Positions 60,460 to 64,000 of a stretch of DNA of 64,000 nt are shown here, piece by piece. The DNA is from Endozoicomonas sp. G2_1. GTDB lineage: Bacteria; Pseudomonadota; Gammaproteobacteria; Enterobacterales; Alteromonadaceae. Numbering within the stretch: position 1 is the first letter of the stretch; every line of letters starts with the position of its first letter. The notes beneath the pieces were generated by a model, which ran no database searches, was not told the DNA's origin, and worked only from the letters and a program-made list of their open reading frames with translations. The stretch spans positions 310,001-374,000 of the forward strand of contig NZ_JAGHQT010000002.1 in NCBI RefSeq assembly GCF_017744155.1. The letters are read 5' to 3'. Made by a program: the position numbers and the translations under genes.

Positions 60460-61662
60460 TTAGAACCAGTAAGTTAGTTGAGCGGCCCAAACACGCCAAT
60501 ACTCACTGTCATTGAGCTCAACGTTAGGCGTCAATGCTGGAGCTAAACGAGCACCACCTTTAACCCAGTGGTGCTCCAACTGCAAGCGCAGGTTGTCGGC
60601 AACATCATAACTAATGCCAGCTGTGACATCGTTGTGGAAACCAAAATAACTTGGTACGCGCCCACCCGTTGCCGCAGACGCTAAACTGCCATTTTTGTCA
60701 TCTCGATTGCTGTAGAAGCGCTCGTATCTCGCTAACAAACGGGTTTTATCGGTTAAGTGATAACGCACCTGCGAATAAAAGCCTTGACCGACACTGTCTC
60801 TAAAAAAGCCCGGTGCAATAAAGTCATTAATAATCAAACGACTGTAATTAAGCTCGGTGACAAATTCCCAGTGCTCACCTTGATACATCGCATTAATATT
60901 AGCGCGCTCGATAATAAATCTGCCGCTTTGATAAACGCGATCAAATTCAGAGGCCTTGTATTGAAAAGCTGCGTCGAGTAAAGCGATACCATACTGCCAA
61001 TTGCTATCAATAGGTCGCCAGTAAAGTGCAAGTTGTAGATCTTTTCTGTGATCTAAATCGCCTTCTGCTAACTCTCCCAGCAAAGTTTTAGTTTGCTTTG
61101 TTGTTAATTGGGTCGGCCCTGACCCTAACGTAAAATCAAATTCACCGTATTTTGACGAGGAATAACTAGCAGCGAGCACAGCACCATCGCCACCGATACC
61201 AGTATCGCGAAAAGCATCAAAGTAAACAGATTGTGGCAAGATAATACTCGGGCGTACCATAGGCACGTCACGGGTACTAGAATGAAGTAGGTTATAGCTT
61301 TTGGTTCGCCCTAAATACAGATTTACCTGCCAATCAAAGGTGTTAACTGCCGCCCAATCAAGCAGTAAATAGTCTAACCGGGCACCATCACTTAATCGAT
61401 TGCCACCATTGATATAGGTCACCTGACTTGTTGCTCTTAAGCTCGGTGATATTTGATAAGAGCCATTAATACCAAGCTCAGTCAATTCAAATGACAGGTC
61501 ACCATCGTCATTGATAAAGTTGCTATTCTCGCTCTGAACAACACCTTGAGAAATATAGCCATGCCAAACAAAACTCTGCTCATCAGCATAGCTCATACTG
61601 CTTAGTAGCACGCCAACAGCGGCCACTGTAAACTTATGCTTATTGATTAATTTTAACAACAC
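60460..61662 (-). CDS. Outer-membrane beta-barrel protein (cassette copy A)
   Basis: 400 aa, GTG start at 61662. Signal peptide ending SYA, a mature protein full of alternating beta strands and the terminal Phe (AQLTYWF) of outer-membrane barrels. It is clearly homologous along its whole length to the copy at 62335-63552. It overlaps the PstS-like gene by 23 nt. Probably a porin-like channel; substrate unknown. Confidence 0.82.
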   Translation of the reverse strand: MLLKLINKHKFTVAAVGVLLSSMSYADEQSFVWHGYISQGVVQSENSNFINDDGDLSFELTELGINGSYQISPSLRATSQVTYINGGNRLSDGARLDYLLLDWAAVNTFDWQVNLYLGRTKSYNLLHSSTRDVPMVRPSIILPQSVYFDAFRDTGIGGDGAVLAASYSSSKYGEFDFTLGSGPTQLTTKQTKTLLGELAEGDLDHRKDLQLALYWRPIDSNWQYGIALLDAAFQYKASEFDRVYQSGRFIIERANINAMYQGEHWEFVTELNYSRLIINDFIAPGFFRDSVGQGFYSQVRYHLTDKTRLLARYERFYSNRDDKNGSLASAATGGRVPSYFGFHNDVTAGISYDVADNLRLQLEHHWVKGGARLAPALTPNVELNDSEYWRVWAAQLTYWF

Positions 61663-62083
61663 TTATACTTTCCTGAGAATTCAGCATCGGCGTATAACCA
61701 ATTGCACCCGGCGTAGTTTTTACTGCTTCGAGCAATGCTTCAGGTGAATCGACAACAATGGGCTTTTTGCCCACACCCGAAAATACTAGCTTATTCCAGA
61801 TTCTATCGAGTTGGTAGGGAAATATCTTTAAAACTTCGCGACTAAATGCTTTATGGACTTGGTGTTCACTAGGTAGGACATAGACAACAATAGCTTCGCC
61901 ACTCGGCCATACCGATTGGCGCATGGAATAAATTCGCCGCAACTGCGTCGTTGACAAGGCGTCAACATCTAGACCACGGTGTGTAATTACTTCCACAGCA
62001 TGGGTCATTGGGCTAAGCAATGAGCAAAAGCCAAATATGATTAAGAAAGGCAAACGTTTAATAACTATATCCTTGTTAACCAA
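61640..62083 (-). CDS. Small PstS-like periplasmic protein (cassette copy A)
   Basis: 147 aa. Signal peptide ending THA, then one PstS/PBP-like domain with LSTTQLRRIYSMRQSVWPSG, FPYQLDRIWNKLVFSG and TPGAIGYTP. These are conserved in phosphate-binding proteins, but the protein is about half their size and no ABC permease is nearby. The only suitable start is TTG at 62083, aligning with the ATG of copy B. Likely a ligand sensor rather than a transporter part. Confidence 0.8.
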   Translation of the reverse strand: MVNKDIVIKRLPFLIIFGFCSLLSPMTHAVEVITHRGLDVDALSTTQLRRIYSMRQSVWPSGEAIVVYVLPSEHQVHKAFSREVLKIFPYQLDRIWNKLVFSGVGKKPIVVDSPEALLEAVKTTPGAIGYTPMLNSQESISVVKINQ

Positions 62084-62334
62084 GAAAAAACTTCATTACA
62101 ACAAACGGCGAAAAAACACTAACTAGATCAACCGAATCAACAAACAAGACAATGTCTTGTCAACTACTATTGTTCTACATTCGCTTGTTAATAAACAAAT
62201 GCATTAAACGCAATCTAACATATCGCTAAAACCTACTATTATTTATATCAGTAAGTATTAGAAATTTCCATCTAAGTGCTTATGATATTACAGATTCTTA
62301 CTATTTTCTCGAGTTATAACTCAAATTATTTCTA
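62084..62334. other. Gap between the two cassettes
   Basis: Besides the 62144-62160 palindrome it holds GAGTTATAACTC (62311-62322), a 12-bp perfect palindrome just past the copy B barrel stop. No terminator with a clear T run and no gene seen, so transcription from copy B may run on into copy A. Confidence 0.45.
62144..62163 (-). promoter_or_regulatory. Perfect 17-bp palindrome overlapping a consensus -35
   Basis: ACAAGACAATGTCTTGT (62144-62160) is an 8-1-8 perfect inverted repeat 61 nt before the copy A PstS-like start. On the minus strand its edge overlaps TTGACA (62158-62163), a perfect -35, though the -10 that would follow (GTTGAT) is poor. It looks like an operator over a promoter. Confidence 0.5.
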
Positions 62335-63552
62335 CTAGAACCAATAGATCAATTGAGCAGCAGAAATTTGCCAAAATTCACTATCATTGAGTTCAACATT
62401 CGGCGCCACCACGGGCGTTAAACGAGCCGTGCCCTGTACCCAGTGTTGCTCTATTTGTAGTCTTAAATTATCTAAAACATCAAAAGTAAGCCCGATGGTA
62501 GCATCATGTTGATAACCGAAGTATGCTGGAATACGGCCGCCAGACAATGCGACGATTTGCGAGCCATCTTTGTCATCTTTGTTGCCAAAATATCTCTCGT
62601 AACGCGCTAAAAAGCGCAGCCTATCACTAATATGATACCTTGCTTGTACAAAGCCACCTTGCCCTTTGACATCAATAACAAAATTTGACGAGAAGAAACC
62701 TTCTTGATTCAAACGCTCCTGGATGAGTTCTGAACTAAACTCCCAGTTTTCACCTTGGTAGATGGCGTTAACCATCAAACGCTGAACGACTAGCCAGCCA
62801 TCTACAAAAATATCTTGCTGTTCAGACAAATAGGTAAATTTACTATCGAGGCCAACAACACCAAAACGCCAATTTGACAAACTGGGCTGCCAATAAAAAC
62901 TGGCTTGCCGGTCATCATCGTGTTCAAGCTCTCCTTGTGCAAATTCTCCGAGTAAGGTCATCACTTGCTTACTTGATAGCTCAGTGGGTCCGGAGCTCAC
63001 GCTAAAATCAAACTCGCCGAGTTTTTCATCGCTGTAACTTACGTTCATTGCCGCGCCATCACCGCCAATGGCAGTATCGCGAAAGCCATCAAAGTATATG
63101 GACTGCGGTAACACAATACTCGGGCGATCAACCGGCACATCGCGAATACTAGAATACAGCCAATGGTTATTTTTAATTCGTCCTAAATAAAAATTAACCT
63201 GCCAATCAAGGTTGTTAAATGCCGTCCAATCAAGTAATAAATAATCGAGCTTAACCCCTTCACTCAATCGATTGCCGCCATTGATGTAAGCGAGTTGCCC
63301 AGTTGCTCTTAGCGTAGGTGTTAGTTGGTAGCTAGCATTGACACCGACTTCGGTAAGCTCAGTTGATAAATCACCGTCATTATTGACAAAATCACTGTCT
63401 GAACTTTGAATTAAACCTTGAGCAATAAAGCCATGCCAATCAAAATTTTTGTTAGCATTGCTCATTGGGCTATATAAAGCCAAAGTAGAAAACAGCGCTA
63501 GTAGCTGCCTACAGGTATGAGTTCTTCCCTTATTTATGAACGTTAACAACAT
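62335..63552 (-). CDS. Outer-membrane beta-barrel protein (cassette copy B)
   Basis: 405 aa from ATG 63552, chosen because it gives the same 23-nt overlap with the PstS-like gene and the same N-terminus (MLLxxINK) as copy A. Beta-barrel with C-terminal AQLIYWF. Shared blocks with copy A include YINGGNRLS, LDYLLLDW, RDVPxxRPS and PNVELNDSE. Followed by a 251-nt gap holding palindromes. Confidence 0.82.
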   Translation of the reverse strand: MLLTFINKGRTHTCRQLLALFSTLALYSPMSNANKNFDWHGFIAQGLIQSSDSDFVNNDGDLSTELTEVGVNASYQLTPTLRATGQLAYINGGNRLSEGVKLDYLLLDWTAFNNLDWQVNFYLGRIKNNHWLYSSIRDVPVDRPSIVLPQSIYFDGFRDTAIGGDGAAMNVSYSDEKLGEFDFSVSSGPTELSSKQVMTLLGEFAQGELEHDDDRQASFYWQPSLSNWRFGVVGLDSKFTYLSEQQDIFVDGWLVVQRLMVNAIYQGENWEFSSELIQERLNQEGFFSSNFVIDVKGQGGFVQARYHISDRLRFLARYERYFGNKDDKDGSQIVALSGGRIPAYFGYQHDATIGLTFDVLDNLRLQIEQHWVQGTARLTPVVAPNVELNDSEFWQISAAQLIYWF

Positions 63553-63955
63553 TGACTGCATCCTTAATTTCCATGTTATCAATATAACCTATCGCACCTT
63601 CTGTGCTACTCACTGCCTCGAGTAGCTGCGCCTGGGTATCAACAATAATAGGTTTTTTACCTGTGCCTGAAAAAACAAGCTTATTCCATACTCTATCGAG
63701 CTGATAAGGGAATATCTTTAATGTTTTTTTACTAAATACTTGATGAGTGGGATGTGATCTTGGCAACGCATAAACAGTAATAGGTTGGCCGTTAGGCCAA
63801 ACCGACTGACGCATTGAATATATTCGCCGAAGCTGCGTCGTAGTGAGTGAATCAAGTTTCATACTGCTATTGATGATCACCTGTACCGCCGCACTGGCAT
63901 GAGTGTGAGTGATGCTAAACAGCATACAGATCGCTAAGATAAGTACCTTAACCAT
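63530..63955 (-). CDS. Small PstS-like periplasmic protein (cassette copy B)
   Basis: 141 aa, ATG start, signal peptide ending THASA. It repeats the copy A core: LTTTQLRRIYSMRQSVWPNG, FPYQLDRVWNKLVFSGTGKKP and EGAIGYI. Lies at the window edge, so genes before it are unknown. Confidence 0.8.
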   Translation of the reverse strand: MVKVLILAICMLFSITHTHASAAVQVIINSSMKLDSLTTTQLRRIYSMRQSVWPNGQPITVYALPRSHPTHQVFSKKTLKIFPYQLDRVWNKLVFSGTGKKPIIVDTQAQLLEAVSSTEGAIGYIDNMEIKDAVNVVNVHK

Positions 63956-64000
63956 CTAGCGCCTCTGTATTAGGGTTTGCAAGAAATACTACTATCATTA

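Noticed and set aside
60834-61031. Short minus-strand frame in the barrel gene
   Set aside because: Out-of-frame reading inside a well-supported outer-membrane protein gene.

Overview
The window is a gene-dense stretch of a marine gammaproteobacterial chromosome. A complete-looking MSHA-type IV pilus locus next to mreBCD, the order rpsF-priB-rpsR-rplI / rlmB / rnr / motX, and fxsA-groES-groEL with cutA-dsbD all point to the order Alteromonadales. Colwelliaceae (for example a Thalassotalea relative) is my best guess; this is inferred from gene content and moderate GC, not from a database search. No rRNA, tRNA, CRISPR array, transposase or prophage was seen.

Layout. (1) 184-11083, minus strand: the cell-shape and envelope block mreB-mreC-mreD-maf-rng-yhdP-nitrilase-tldD, mostly abutting or overlapping genes. 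(2) 11237-25212, minus strand: the MSHA locus in the order mshI, mshI2 (PilN-like), J, K, L, M, N, E, G, F, B, A, a second MshA-like pilin, C, D, O, P. Compared with the Vibrio/Shewanella layout it lacks mshH and mshQ, and it carries an extra pilin that starts with TTG. MshE has the MshEN fold that binds c-di-GMP. (3) 25414-27532: a PLP-dependent desulfhydrase/deaminase, a lipoprotein under a perfect Fur-type palindrome, and an orphan protein. (4) 27802-34069: rpsF-priB-rpsR-rplI with a strong promoter and a likely S6:S18 leader, a membrane diguanylate cyclase, rlmB and rnr. (5) 34141-40142: an Ig-like-repeat lipoprotein, motX with a candidate flagellar sigma-28 promoter, an HD-GYP phosphodiesterase, erpA and a DUF6776 protein. 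(6) 40225-47253: a CLC antiporter, hemJ, pyrB, hemL and mrcB (PBP1b). (7) 47419-52515: a MauG/cytochrome c peroxidase-like lipoprotein, a 253-bp element with 18-bp inverted ends, a BaeSR-type two-component system preceded by direct repeats, and an orphan membrane protein. (8) 52682-57766: groEL and groES with a sigma-32 promoter, fxsA, cutA and dsbD. (9) 58028-63955: a duplicated cassette of a small PstS-like periplasmic protein plus an outer-membrane beta-barrel; one copy is followed 2 nt later by a membrane GGDEF-EAL protein.

How the parts connect. Cyclic-di-GMP recurs: one diguanylate cyclase, one HD-GYP phosphodiesterase, one GGDEF-EAL protein and a pilus ATPase with a c-di-GMP receptor domain, together with the polar-flagellum stator protein MotX. 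The window therefore holds much of a swim/attach decision circuit. The least explained system is the duplicated PstS-like/beta-barrel cassette tied to the GGDEF-EAL protein; I infer an envelope ligand-sensing module feeding c-di-GMP.
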